The position numbers and the translations under genes are program-made. This document shows positions 43,276-53,757 of a stretch of DNA of 64,000 bases, in pieces (position 1 is the stretch's first letter; each line of letters starts with the position of its first letter). The notes below the pieces were generated by a model that was given only the letters and a program-made list of their open reading frames with translations, was not told where the DNA came from and did not search any database. Source of the DNA: Paenibacillus doosanensis (GTDB taxonomy: Bacteria > Bacillota > Bacilli > Paenibacillales > NBRC-103111); NCBI RefSeq assembly GCF_025060755.1, contig NZ_JANYUY010000032.1, positions 1 to 64,000 of the forward strand, given 5' to 3'.

Positions 43276-45828
43276 ATGACAACGAATACGGATACATCAT
43301 TGGAGCAGCAGTTTCTTCATCCCTCCGACGAGTTCACTCCGATTCCGTTCTGGTTCTGGAACGACGAGCTGACAGAAAGCGAAATCGTAAGACAGATCGC
43401 CGATTTCGCGGACAAAGGCGTGATGGGCTTCGTCATCCATCCGAGAATCGGAATTCCCGAGAGCATTCCATACTTGTCGGACACCTATATGGGGCTGGTC
43501 AAGGCCGCCGTTCAAGAGGCGGAGCGGCGCGGAATGACCGTTATTTTGTACGATGAAGCGATGTATCCTTCCGGAGCGGCCAAAGGGCTTGTCGTGCAGG
43601 ACAATCCCGAGCTGGCGAGCCGGGGGCTCAAGATGACGGAGCTGAGCGCCTCCGAGCCGGTTCGGCTGGCGGAGGTGCTCGGCGACGGGGATGTCCTGAT
43701 CTCCGCGCAAGCGGTCAGGAAGAAGGGAGCCGGCATCGAGCCGGGTGCTTCGGCCGTGCTGGAGCCCAGCGACGGAATCGTTGCGTTCCGGGCTGCCGGC
43801 GGCGATAACGACGATTGGACGATCTTATTGTTTATCGAGACGTTCTCCCGCGGGACGATTCGCGGCATTCACTTCGGCGAAGACGACGGCGAGCCGAACG
43901 CTCCGGCTTCCGCCGACTTGCTGAATCCGCTCGCCGTGGAGAAGTTTATCCGGCTCACGCATGACCGCTATTACGAGGTGTTAAGCCCGTATTTCGGAAC
44001 GGCCGTCCGGGCGATGTTCACAGACGAGCCGGATATTATGGGCCGCAGACATACGAAGGGGCTTAAGGCGTGGACGGGCGGCTTTCTGGATTATTTTATC
44101 CGCGAAGGCTGCGAAGTGACCGATCTGCCGCTGCTGTGGCTGGAGGGCGACCGGGCGGACCTTATCCGCAGACGATACAGCAAAGCCGTCAACAAGCGCA
44201 TGATCGAATCGTATTACAAACCGCTCGCCGAATGGTGCGGACGCCACGGCATAGCGCTTACCGGCCACCCGGCGGCCAGCGACGAGATCGGTTTGCTGGA
44301 GCATTTCCACATTCCCGGCCAAGACGTCGTATGGCGCTGGGTTGCGCCGGAGGACGGCAAGGCGGTGGAGGGCAAGCATACGACGATGGCCAAGTGCTCG
44401 TCGGATGCGGCCCGGCATAGGGGAAGACGGAGAAATTTGAACGAGTTTCTCGGCGTCTGCGGACTGGATGCCAGCTGGGCGCTGAGCGCAGGCGATATGA
44501 AATGGTATATGGACTGGCTGCTCGTCCGCGGCGTCAATCTGTTATGCCCGCATGCCTTCTATTACTCCATCGACGGGCCGCGCCGATTGAACGAGCGCCC
44601 GCCGGACGTCGGGCCCAACAACATCTGGTGGCCGCATTACCGCCGGTTCGCCGATTATATGAAGCGGATGAGCTGGCTGATGACGGACAGCGTCAATGTA
44701 ACGCCGATTGCCGTGCTGGGCCGCGAGGACTGGCTGCCGTGGCGAAGCGTGAAGCCGCTATTCGAAAACCAGCGGGAGTTCAATTATTTGGAGGAAAGCC
44801 TGCTGGTAGCGGTCTGCGGCATTGAGCATGGACGCATAAACATCGCCGGGCAAACGTATTCCGTCGTGATCGTCGAGGATGACGGCTTGTGGGAAGAAGA
44901 GACGAAGCGGGTGCTGCGGGGATTCATCGACCAAGGCGGCCAAGTCATTGCGATTCAGGCTCACGAAGGGGCACAGACCGTACCGTCTACGGTCCGATTG
45001 GACGATCCGTCCGGCATTGCCGCCGAGCTGGAGAGGCTGGAGCCTGGAGATCTTAAGCTGGAGCCTTCCCGCCCGGATATTCGGGCAAGCCATGTGATCA
45101 AGGACGGGAACCATTTTTACGTGCTGGTGAACGAAGGGGAGCGGCCGTATGAAGGCGCTCTGACCATCCGGACCGAAGGCAGAGCGGAGCTGTGGGACCC
45201 CTGGGAGGGCAGGATCGACCTGGCTCCGGTTTCGGCGGAGGCCGGTTCAGTCGCCGCTGCTGCCGGCGGCATGACGCTGTCCGCTGCGCTGGAGCGAAGG
45301 CAGGCTCTCGTGTATCGTATTGATCCGTCGCGATCTGCCGAGTTGTCTGCAGGAAGCCGCCGCCGGATTCGGCAGAGCAGCGTTTCCATCGACGGGCCGT
45401 GGAACGTTTCGGCCGGCCGCCAGGCCGTCGGAACTGTTACGCCTCAGACCGAGAGCGCGGAAGCGGCTGCCGCCGAGTCCGCCATCGGTCGTCTGAGTCT
45501 CGGCAATTGGGCCGAAACCGAAGGGCTGGAGCATTTTGCCGGAACGATCACTTATACGAATACAGTTTCCCTGGAAAGCGGAGCTGCAAAAGCGGATAGC
45601 CTGATCCTCGATCTGGGCGAAGCCCATGAAATGGCGGAAGTATGGGTGAACGGCGAATGGGCAGGGGTGCGGATGTGGCATCCGTACACGTTTGCTATCG
45701 GAGCTTTGGCGAAACAGGGAATGAATGAGCTGCGAATCGACGTGACGAACAATTTAAGCAACCGGTACGACCGTAAAAAGCTTCCGTCCGGTTTGATCGG
45801 CCCCGTCGAGGTATCGGTGTACGAGTAA
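43276..45828 (+). CDS. GH106-like glycoside hydrolase (putative alpha-L-rhamnosidase)
   Basis: About 850 aa, no signal peptide. The N-terminal TIM barrel begins IPFWFWNDELTESEIVRQI and GVMGFVIHPRIG, typical of the glyco_hydro_106 family. MFTDEPDIMG (about 257-266) offers acidic residues at the active site. A C-terminal jelly-roll sugar-binding region follows (LILDLGEAHEMAEVWVNGEW, about 775-795). ATG at 43276 lies 9 bp after AGGGGGG. It is the last enzyme gene of the operon. Rhamnosidase specificity is inferred from the family; a related alpha-L-glycosidase is possible. Confidence 0.78.
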   Translation: MTTNTDTSLEQQFLHPSDEFTPIPFWFWNDELTESEIVRQIADFADKGVMGFVIHPRIGIPESIPYLSDTYMGLVKAAVQEAERRGMTVILYDEAMYPSGAAKGLVVQDNPELASRGLKMTELSASEPVRLAEVLGDGDVLISAQAVRKKGAGIEPGASAVLEPSDGIVAFRAAGGDNDDWTILLFIETFSRGTIRGIHFGEDDGEPNAPASADLLNPLAVEKFIRLTHDRYYEVLSPYFGTAVRAMFTDEPDIMGRRHTKGLKAWTGGFLDYFIREGCEVTDLPLLWLEGDRADLIRRRYSKAVNKRMIESYYKPLAEWCGRHGIALTGHPAASDEIGLLEHFHIPGQDVVWRWVAPEDGKAVEGKHTTMAKCSSDAARHRGRRRNLNEFLGVCGLDASWALSAGDMKWYMDWLLVRGVNLLCPHAFYYSIDGPRRLNERPPDVGPNNIWWPHYRRFADYMKRMSWLMTDSVNVTPIAVLGREDWLPWRSVKPLFENQREFNYLEESLLVAVCGIEHGRINIAGQTYSVVIVEDDGLWEEETKRVLRGFIDQGGQVIAIQAHEGAQTVPSTVRLDDPSGIAAELERLEPGDLKLEPSRPDIRASHVIKDGNHFYVLVNEGERPYEGALTIRTEGRAELWDPWEGRIDLAPVSAEAGSVAAAAGGMTLSAALERRQALVYRIDPSRSAELSAGSRRRIRQSSVSIDGPWNVSAGRQAVGTVTPQTESAEAAAAESAIGRLSLGNWAETEGLEHFAGTITYTNTVSLESGAAKADSLILDLGEAHEMAEVWVNGEWAGVRMWHPYTFAIGALAKQGMNELRIDVTNNLSNRYDRKKLPSGLIGPVEVSVYE

Positions 45829-45921
45829 GGGATTCGAAGCAATCGGCCCAGCAGGCGGCGAAGGCTTTACGCTTGCCGGGCTTTTTAAACAGTATGGAAT
45901 TGATAAATTTCGGGGACCCCC

Positions 45922-45964
45922 GCAAAGTACCTGAAGCAGCTTCGAAGTCTAGGCCTCACTTTGC
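45922..45964 (+). repeat. Stem-loop before the second orphan binding-protein gene
   Basis: GCAAAGT and ACTTTGC enclose a nested GAAGC-AGCTTC hairpin. Followed by AGGGTTATTTTATT, so it may act as an attenuator between the GH106-like gene and the binding-protein gene. Confidence 0.55.
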
Positions 45965-46001
45965 AGGGTTATTTTATTGTGTGCGTTAGGAGGAATGAAG
46001 G

Positions 46002-47321
46002 TTGAAACATCAAAAAACGGCGGCAGCGGTTGTCGCCGCCTCCATGCTGCTGTCCATGCTGACGGCCTGCGGCGGCGGAGGCGGGGAGGCCGCATCCTCA
46101 GATCAGGCGATCAAAACGAGCGATGACAAGGAAACCGCCGATCTTGTCGTCTATTCCAACAGCGGGGATTCTCCGGACAGCTGGAACGAAAGATTCGGCA
46201 ATGCGCTCCAGCAGAAATTCCCCGGTTACAACATCAAATACATACAGAAGCAATCGAATTACGGGATCAAAGAGCTGCTGACCGCGGGGGAAACGATCGA
46301 TATTTACTGGGATTCGATTGGCGGTTTCGCTTCCGGATTGCTCGACAACGGGCTGGAGTTCGATATGACCGATTTGGCCAAAAAATACCAGCTCGATTTA
46401 TCCAAAATGGAGCCGTCCGTAGCGGATTCCGTGAAGCTGATCGCACCGGATAAAATGTACGGTATCCCCGTGTTCAACAACAATATGGTGCTGTATTACA
46501 ATAAAGATTTGTTCGATAAATTCGGGGTGCCGTATCCGAAGGACGGCATGACCTGGACGGAGGCGAATCAGCTCGCTCAGCAGCTGACTCGGGTCGACAG
46601 CAAGCCGTATATCGGCTTATCCTCGTCGCAGACGCATATGCTGGCGATGAATCAGCTGTCCATTCCTTTCGTAGATCCGGCGACGGAGAAGCCGACGATT
46701 TTCACGGACGAAAAGTGGAGGGAATTCTTCGACACCGTCTTCGTCGGGCCGAGCAAATCTCCGGGCTACGTCGATTATATGAAGGAGCTTAAGGATACGA
46801 TTCCTTACCGCAATGAGTTTCTGAAGGAGAAAAACTTGGCGATGTTTGCCTGGCTGTCGTCCATCATCTTCGTCTTCCCGGACGAATATAAGAGCATGAA
46901 CTGGGATATGGTGTCGCTTCCGACGTTCGACAGCTTGCCTAAAGTCGGCTCTCAGGCGTATCCGACTTATTTCGCGGTAACCTCAATGTCGAAGCAGAAG
47001 GATCAGGCGATGAAGGTAATCCAATACTTGACGACCGAGGAGATGCAGACGAAGCTGTCCAAAATCGGCCTGATGCCGGTCCTAAATAGCGAAAACGTCA
47101 AAAAAGTGTACGGCCAGGAGAGCGCGTTCAAGGATAAAAATCTCGCCGCGTCGTTCTATAACGGGTTTGCTCCGATTCCGGCCAAATCCCGTTACGACAG
47201 CTTGCTGCTGACGCCTTATGCGAAGGCGGTGCCGAAGATCATTATGAGCGGCGACTACAACACGGTGTTTCGGGCGACGGAAGAGGACACGGCCAAGAAA
47301 ATCGCCGACGCGAAAAAATAA
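46002..47321 (+). CDS. Extracellular sugar-binding lipoprotein without linked permease
   Basis: 439-aa family 1 solute-binding lipoprotein. The signal peptide ends LSMLTAC, with the lipid Cys near residue 23 and a Gly-rich linker. The TTG start at 46002 is 9 bp after GGAGG. It is paralogous along its length to the product at 13354 (shared YNIKYIQ/YTIKYIQ, DIYWDSIG/DIHWDSIG, NKDLFDKF/NKDLFDKL, DGMTWTE). No permease gene is in the island. It probably delivers the island's substrate to permeases encoded elsewhere, perhaps shared between paralogous receptors. Confidence 0.9.
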   Translation: MKHQKTAAAVVAASMLLSMLTACGGGGGEAASSDQAIKTSDDKETADLVVYSNSGDSPDSWNERFGNALQQKFPGYNIKYIQKQSNYGIKELLTAGETIDIYWDSIGGFASGLLDNGLEFDMTDLAKKYQLDLSKMEPSVADSVKLIAPDKMYGIPVFNNNMVLYYNKDLFDKFGVPYPKDGMTWTEANQLAQQLTRVDSKPYIGLSSSQTHMLAMNQLSIPFVDPATEKPTIFTDEKWREFFDTVFVGPSKSPGYVDYMKELKDTIPYRNEFLKEKNLAMFAWLSSIIFVFPDEYKSMNWDMVSLPTFDSLPKVGSQAYPTYFAVTSMSKQKDQAMKVIQYLTTEEMQTKLSKIGLMPVLNSENVKKVYGQESAFKDKNLAASFYNGFAPIPAKSRYDSLLLTPYAKAVPKIIMSGDYNTVFRATEEDTAKKIADAKK

Positions 47322-47433
47322 TTTGTCCGCTTGGGCCGCGTGAGGCCGCGGGAATCGTTCTTGCCGGGAGCGCGGAGCGTTTTCCGCGCAGGGCGCAAAG
47401 ATTGTAATTTCGCGGCGGTCCTTTATAATAGAG

Positions 47434-47467
47434 CATGAGCGGCTTAGGCCGGCTCATGTTCTTTTTT
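47434..47467 (+). terminator. Rho-independent terminator ending the glycan island
   Basis: CATGAGC-GGC pairs with GCC-GGCTCATG around TTAG, followed by a T6 tract at 47462-47467. Confidence 0.85.
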
Positions 47468-47559
47468 GCCGGAAGATCGGTTTTTGAACCGGTTTGTTAC
47501 CCGTTGGCTCGAGATCCAGACGGCCCGGGTAGATTAGAATAAAGGAATGTGATCTTATT

Positions 47560-48879
47560 ATGGATTTGTTCTCACTGGCTGCTGAAGAAAACGGACAAGG
47601 CAAGCTGCTGGCGGACCGGATGCGGCCGCTGACGCTTGGCGAATATATAGGGCAAGAGCATATCGTCGGCCCGGGCAAGCTGCTGCGCCGCGCGATCGAA
47701 GCGGATCAGGTCACCTCGATCCTGCTGTACGGCCCTCCTGGCACAGGCAAGACGACGCTGGCCAACATCATCTCCCGCGCGACGCAGGGAGCGTTCGTGA
47801 AGCTGAACGCCGTCGACGCCTCCGTGAAGGACGTGCGCGATGTGATCGAGCAGGCGAGGAACAACAAGGACTTGTACGGCCGCAAGACGATCCTGTTTCT
47901 CGACGAGGTGCACCGTTTCAACACCTCGCGGCAGGATGCGCTGCTCCCTGCGGTGGAGCAGGGGATTATTACGTTCATCGGCGCGACGACCGAGAATCCG
48001 TTCCACCATGTGAACGGGGCGCTCTTGTCGCGCTCGACGCTGTTCGAGCTGCACGCGCTGACCCGCGAGCACTCGCTCGCCGCGCTGCGCCGCGCGCTCG
48101 CCGACGAAGAGCGCGGCCTCGGGCAGCTGCCCATCGAGGCCGCGGAGGAGGCGCTTGCGCATATCGCGCGCATGGCCGGCGGAGATATCCGCCGCGCGCT
48201 CAATGCGCTCGAGCTCGCCGCGCTGACCACCCCGCCCGATCCCGACGGGGTGGTGCGCGTAACGCTGGCCGTCGCCGAAGAATCGATTCGGCGGCGCACC
48301 GTGAAGGCCGACGAGTCGACGCAGTACGACGTCCTCTCGGCCTTCCACAAGAGCGTGCGCGGCTCCAGCGACGCCGCGCTGTTCTGGTTTCTCTATGCCG
48401 TCGAGAAGCTCGGCATGGACCCGATGACCTTCCTGCGGCGGCTGATCGTCGCCTCCAGCGAGGATATCGGCCTGGCCAATCCGCAAGCGATGGTTCAGGC
48501 GGTCTCGGCGATGGACGCGTATCATAAGATCGGCTGGCCCGAATCCAAGTATGTCATCGCCCAGGCGATTCTGTTCGCGGTGGAGAGCCCCAAGTCGAAC
48601 GCCATTCCGACGGCGATCGCCAAAGTGACGGGCGCGTTCGATGCGATCGGCGAGGCCGAGGTGCCGCTGCATTTGCGCGACGCCCATTACAAAGGGGCGG
48701 AAAAGCTCGGGCATGTGGGCTATCAATATCCGCATGATTATCCCGGCCACTATGTCGAGCAGCAATATTTGCCGAAGCCGCTGGACGGGCATTGCTTCTA
48801 TGAAGCGACGCAGCAGGGGATGGAAGATAAAATCAGGCAAAACCAGGAACGGAGAAGAAACCGGAGGTCTGCGCGATAA
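47560..48879 (+). CDS. rarA: Replication-associated recombination protein A (RarA/YrvN)
   Basis: AAA+ ATPase related to clamp-loader subunits that acts at stalled replication forks. 439 aa, full length. Walker A GPPGTGKTT (about 59-67), Walker B ILFLDEVHRF (about 110-119), sensor 1 IGATTENP and the C-terminal tetramerisation region (GLANPQAMVQAVSAMDAYHKIGWPE in part) are intact. ATG at 47560 follows AAAGGAATGTG. In Bacillus it directly follows yrvM (tcdA); here the glycan island separates them. Confidence 0.95.
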   Translation: MDLFSLAAEENGQGKLLADRMRPLTLGEYIGQEHIVGPGKLLRRAIEADQVTSILLYGPPGTGKTTLANIISRATQGAFVKLNAVDASVKDVRDVIEQARNNKDLYGRKTILFLDEVHRFNTSRQDALLPAVEQGIITFIGATTENPFHHVNGALLSRSTLFELHALTREHSLAALRRALADEERGLGQLPIEAAEEALAHIARMAGGDIRRALNALELAALTTPPDPDGVVRVTLAVAEESIRRRTVKADESTQYDVLSAFHKSVRGSSDAALFWFLYAVEKLGMDPMTFLRRLIVASSEDIGLANPQAMVQAVSAMDAYHKIGWPESKYVIAQAILFAVESPKSNAIPTAIAKVTGAFDAIGEAEVPLHLRDAHYKGAEKLGHVGYQYPHDYPGHYVEQQYLPKPLDGHCFYEATQQGMEDKIRQNQERRRNRRSAR

Positions 48880-49039
48880 GTCGTGCAGGCCTTTTTCTAA
48901 ATCGAGCCTGAGGGGAACGGTTAGGCCCGTATCTTATAATAGGCCAAATTTGGGCGAATTTTTGCCTTTTACGCCGTTTTTCTCAAATTGTTCAAGCTTT
49001 CTTTCGTTTTATGCGTTATTTTCGGGCATAGCACGCAGT

Positions 49040-49067
49040 TTGACTGTATAGCTTAATATTATATAAT
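49040..49067 (+). promoter_or_regulatory. Promoter upstream of the CNNM gene
   Basis: TTGACT (49040-49045), a 16-bp spacer and TATAAT (49062-49067). A small hairpin (GAGGTG...CACCTC, about 49086-49106) follows in the leader. Confidence 0.7.
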
Positions 49068-49132
49068 TTACAATATAAACCTAAGGGAGGTGTACCTATT
49101 CACCTCGGGCTAGGGGGATAGGGAACTTATTG

Positions 49133-50470
49133 ATGGACAGCGACCCTTTACCGACGATTTGGAACTTTACCCTCGTGCTGTTTTTGGTGCTAATGAACGG
49201 TTTTTTCGTAGCCGCCGAATTCGCCATGGTCAAAGTCCGCAGCAGCCGCATCGACGCGCTGGTGCAGGAAGGGAACCGCAGGGCCAGGTTCGCCCAAACG
49301 GTCGTAGCCAACCTGAACGGTTATTTATCCGCATGCCAGCTAGGCATTACATTAGCTTCCTTGGCGCTGGGCTGGATCGGCGAGCCCGCCATTGCAAGGC
49401 TCCTTGAGCCTGTGCTGCATCCGCTGCAGCTGTCTTCCGCCGTCATTCACACGATCTCCTTTATCATTGCCTTTACGATAATTACCGCCTTTCACATTAC
49501 GCTCGGCGAACAGTTCCCGAAGACATACGCCATTCGTATGTCCGAGAAGGTGACGCTTCTTTCCGCCGGCCCCCTGATTGTTTTTTACAAACTCATGTAC
49601 CCATTGATCTGGACTTTGAACGGAACGTCGAACTGGATGCTGCGCAAGGCGGGGATTGAGCCTGAGGAGGAGCATCATACGGCGCATACCGAGGAAGAAA
49701 TCCGCGTTCTCATGAAGGAGAGCAACAAAAGCGGACTCATCGACAACACCGAACTGGCGCTTGTGGACAATATCTTCGATTTTACCGAGACGAATGCCCG
49801 CGAGATTATGATTCCCCGAACCGAGATGGTCTGTCTGTACGCCAACCGCTCCTATGAGGAGAACCGCTTGATTGCGGTCACCGAGATGCATACGCGCTAT
49901 CCGGTATGCAATCCGGATAAAGACAATATTATCGGCTTTATTCACATCAAGGATTTGCTCAAATCCGATCCCGGCATGGAGCATATTAAATCGATCGTCC
50001 GGCCCATCACCAAGGTGCCCGAATCGATGCAGATCAGCGCGCTGCTTAAACTGATGCAAAAAAAGCGGAATCAAATGGTGCTTTTGATCGACGAGTACGG
50101 AGGGACGTCCGGGCTTGTAACGTTCGAGGATATTATCGAGGAGATCGTCGGAGAGATTCAAGACGAGTTTGACGAAGAACGGCCGCGCATCGAGAAAAAG
50201 GACCATTTGACGCATTCCATCGACGGACGGATGCTGATTGAAGAAGTCAACAGTTATTTCGGCCTGGAGATCGAGTCGGACGATTACGATACGATCGGCG
50301 GCTGGGTATACTCGCAGGTAGAAATGCCCCCGAAGAAAAACCAAAGAATCCGGTACGACGATACGACCGATTTCATCATCGCCGAAACCGATCAGCTTCG
50401 CATTGCAAGAATCGTCGTCAAACAAAAGCCAAATGGCGCGCAGCCCGGCAATTCATCATTTAGCATATAA
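49133..50470 (+). CDS. CNNM/CorC (HlyC-type) transmembrane CBS-domain protein
   Basis: 445-aa membrane protein of the 'hemolysin family' (DUF21-CBS-CorC_HlyC), whose characterised members are magnesium or other divalent-cation exporters. The DUF21 membrane domain spans about 1-190 (FFVAAEFAMVKVRSSRID, LSACQLGITLASLALGWIGE). Two CBS motifs lie at about 205-330 (IMIPRTEMVCL, MVLLIDEYGGTSGLVTFEDI). The C-terminal CorC_HlyC domain begins near SYFGLEIESDDYDTIGG. ATG at 49133 is chosen over the adjacent TTG. Convergent with mnmA across a shared terminator. Confidence 0.92.
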   Translation: MDSDPLPTIWNFTLVLFLVLMNGFFVAAEFAMVKVRSSRIDALVQEGNRRARFAQTVVANLNGYLSACQLGITLASLALGWIGEPAIARLLEPVLHPLQLSSAVIHTISFIIAFTIITAFHITLGEQFPKTYAIRMSEKVTLLSAGPLIVFYKLMYPLIWTLNGTSNWMLRKAGIEPEEEHHTAHTEEEIRVLMKESNKSGLIDNTELALVDNIFDFTETNAREIMIPRTEMVCLYANRSYEENRLIAVTEMHTRYPVCNPDKDNIIGFIHIKDLLKSDPGMEHIKSIVRPITKVPESMQISALLKLMQKKRNQMVLLIDEYGGTSGLVTFEDIIEEIVGEIQDEFDEERPRIEKKDHLTHSIDGRMLIEEVNSYFGLEIESDDYDTIGGWVYSQVEMPPKKNQRIRYDDTTDFIIAETDQLRIARIVVKQKPNGAQPGNSSFSI

Positions 50471-50475
50471 CGGCA

Positions 50476-50546
50476 AAAAGCGGATTCCTCGCTTCCGCCG
50501 CCCCGCTATAACAGCTTCGGGGCCGGATGCACAGGAATCCGCTTTT
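50476..50546. terminator. Bidirectional terminator between CNNM and mnmA
   Basis: AAAAGCGGATTCCT and AGGAATCCGCTTTT pair perfectly over 14 bp, with an inner CCCCG...CGGGG hairpin. A- and T-tracts on both sides suit termination in both directions. Confidence 0.85.
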
Positions 50547-50576
50547 GATGTTTGGACTGCTGCTGAGCCCGCCGCT

Positions 50577-52005
<1,429 letters not shown>

Positions 52006-52425
52006 TTGAAGATTTCTACCAAAGGCCGATACGGACTAACTATCATGATGGAACTTGCAACCAGATTTGGAGAAGGGCCTACCTCTTTAAAAAGTATTGC
52101 CGAGAAGCATCAACTCTCCGAGCATTACTTGGAGCAGCTGGTAGCTCCACTACGGAATGCAGGCTTGGTGAAAAGTATCCGTGGCGCTTATGGAGGATAT
52201 ATTTTATCGAAGGCGGCGGAGGATATTTCCGCAGGCGATGTGATCCGGGTATTGGAAGGTCCTATTAGCCCGGTCGATTTCACGGAGGAAGACGATCCGG
52301 CGAAGCGCGATTTGTGGGTGCGCATCCGCGACAGCATCGCTGAAGTGCTCGACTCTACGACGTTATACGATTTGATCAACTACAAAGACGAAGGAATAAA
52401 CGACAATTATATGTTCTACATATAA
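52006..52425 (+). CDS. cymR: Rrf2-family regulator CymR (cysteine metabolism)
   Basis: 139-aa winged-helix Rrf2 protein, very close to recalled B. subtilis CymR: KISTKGRYGLTIMMELA at the N-terminus, TSLKSIAEKHQLSEHYLEQL, the wing SIRGAYGGYIL and DVIRVLEGPISPV. It has no Fe-S cysteines, as in CymR. The TTG start at 52006 follows GAGGTG and gives the family N-terminus. CymR represses cysteine and sulfur uptake genes when complexed with CysK; the same role is likely here. It lies 18 bp upstream of a cysteine desulfurase gene and is co-transcribed with it. Confidence 0.93.
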   Translation: MKISTKGRYGLTIMMELATRFGEGPTSLKSIAEKHQLSEHYLEQLVAPLRNAGLVKSIRGAYGGYILSKAAEDISAGDVIRVLEGPISPVDFTEEDDPAKRDLWVRIRDSIAEVLDSTTLYDLINYKDEGINDNYMFYI

Positions 52426-52443
52426 TTCAGCGGAGACACGCTT

Positions 52444-53592
52444 ATGATGTTCACTTACTTCGATCATGCTGCGACAACTCCGGTGCATCCGGAGGTTGTC
52501 GAGGCCATGCTGCCCCATTTTACGCAATCTTTCGGGAACGCCTCCAGTACACATAGCGCAGGAAGAGAAGCGCGTGCGGTTCTTAACCGTTCGAGAGATA
52601 CGATCGCTTCCTTTATTGGCTGCGCGCCTTCCCAAATCATATTTACGAGCGGGGGAACGGAGAGCGACAATTTGGCGCTTTTCGGCGCGGCTGCCGCCCG
52701 CAAATCCATCGGCAACCACATTATTACGACACAATCGGAGCATCATGCGGTGCTTCACGCTTGCGAGCAGCTAGAGCTGCAAGGCTATGAAGTTACTTAT
52801 TTGCCGGTAGACCGCACCGGACGCGTCAACGTCCGCGATGTGGAGGAAGCGATTCGACCGGACACGATTCTGATCAGCGTCATGTTCGCCAATAACGAAG
52901 TAGGCACGCTCCAACCGATTCGGGAAATCGGCGCGATTGCGCGCGCGAAGGGCATTCCCTTCCATGTGGACGCCGTGCAGGCGCTGGGAACCCAGCCGAT
53001 CGATCTGAGCAGCCTGCCCGTCGATTTGATGAGCTTTTCCGCGCATAAAATTAACGGTCCAAAAGGGATCGGCGCGCTTTATATAGCGAAGCAAATGAAG
53101 CTTCAGCCGCTGTTTTACGGCGGCAATCAGGAGCGTAAGCGCCGTCCGGGCACAGAGAATGTCGCCGGAATCGCCGGTTTTGCCAAAGCGGTGCAAATCT
53201 TGCGCGAAGAGATGTATGAAAAGCAACAAAACTTGGAAAAACTACGTATAGAGATGGTGACGCGCCTGCAAGCTTTGCTAGGGCAGGAGCAGGCCGTAGT
53301 CAACGGACATCCTGCAGAGCGGGTGCCCCATATTCTGAACATAAGCTTCCCCGGCGTTTCGACGGAGACCATGCTGATGAATTTGGATTTGGAAGGCATC
53401 GCCGCCGCCAGCGGCTCCGCGTGCACTTCCGGTTCTCTTGAAGTATCGCATGTGCTGAAGGCGATGCGGCTCGAAGACGAGATTACCCGCTCGGCGATCC
53501 GCTTCAGCTTCGGCCTCGGCAATACGCTGGAGGAGATCGGAGCGGCCGCCCGGAAAATTGCAACCATCGTCGATCGCGTGCGTAATGCATAA
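52444..53592 (+). CDS. iscS: Cysteine desulfurase (YrvO/IscS type)
   Basis: PLP enzyme that converts cysteine to alanine and transfers sulfur, in Bacillus to MnmA (YrvO). 382 aa. YFDHAATTPVHPEV at the N-terminus, SEHHAVLHAC (PLP-stacking His), the PLP lysine in SFSAHKINGPKGIGAL (near residue 204) and the persulfide Cys in GSACTSGSLEVSHVL (near 327) are present. ATG at 52444 or 52447. It forms an operon with cymR and is adjacent to divergent mnmA, its probable sulfur acceptor. Confidence 0.95.
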   Translation: MMFTYFDHAATTPVHPEVVEAMLPHFTQSFGNASSTHSAGREARAVLNRSRDTIASFIGCAPSQIIFTSGGTESDNLALFGAAAARKSIGNHIITTQSEHHAVLHACEQLELQGYEVTYLPVDRTGRVNVRDVEEAIRPDTILISVMFANNEVGTLQPIREIGAIARAKGIPFHVDAVQALGTQPIDLSSLPVDLMSFSAHKINGPKGIGALYIAKQMKLQPLFYGGNQERKRRPGTENVAGIAGFAKAVQILREEMYEKQQNLEKLRIEMVTRLQALLGQEQAVVNGHPAERVPHILNISFPGVSTETMLMNLDLEGIAAASGSACTSGSLEVSHVLKAMRLEDEITRSAIRFSFGLGNTLEEIGAAARKIATIVDRVRNA

Positions 53593-53599
53593 TAAGAAA

Positions 53600-53643
53600 C
53601 CGCGGCTTGGCGCGTTTCTCTCAAACAGAACGCCGGGCCGCGG
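53600..53643 (+). repeat. Hairpin downstream of the desulfurase gene
   Basis: CCGCGGC-TTGGCG pairs with CGCC-GGGCCGCGG around a long loop. There is no T-tract; it may be a weak terminator or mRNA 3' structure. Confidence 0.45.
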
Positions 53644-53757
53644 CGGATTGTCCGACAAGTGAGCTAGCTTTGCCATTACTGCGGCAAAGAGGCTCCCGTT
53701 TGCCAATTCGGTAAACAAATGTTTAATTAAGATTGCTGCTTCAGGAGGACGTCTCCA

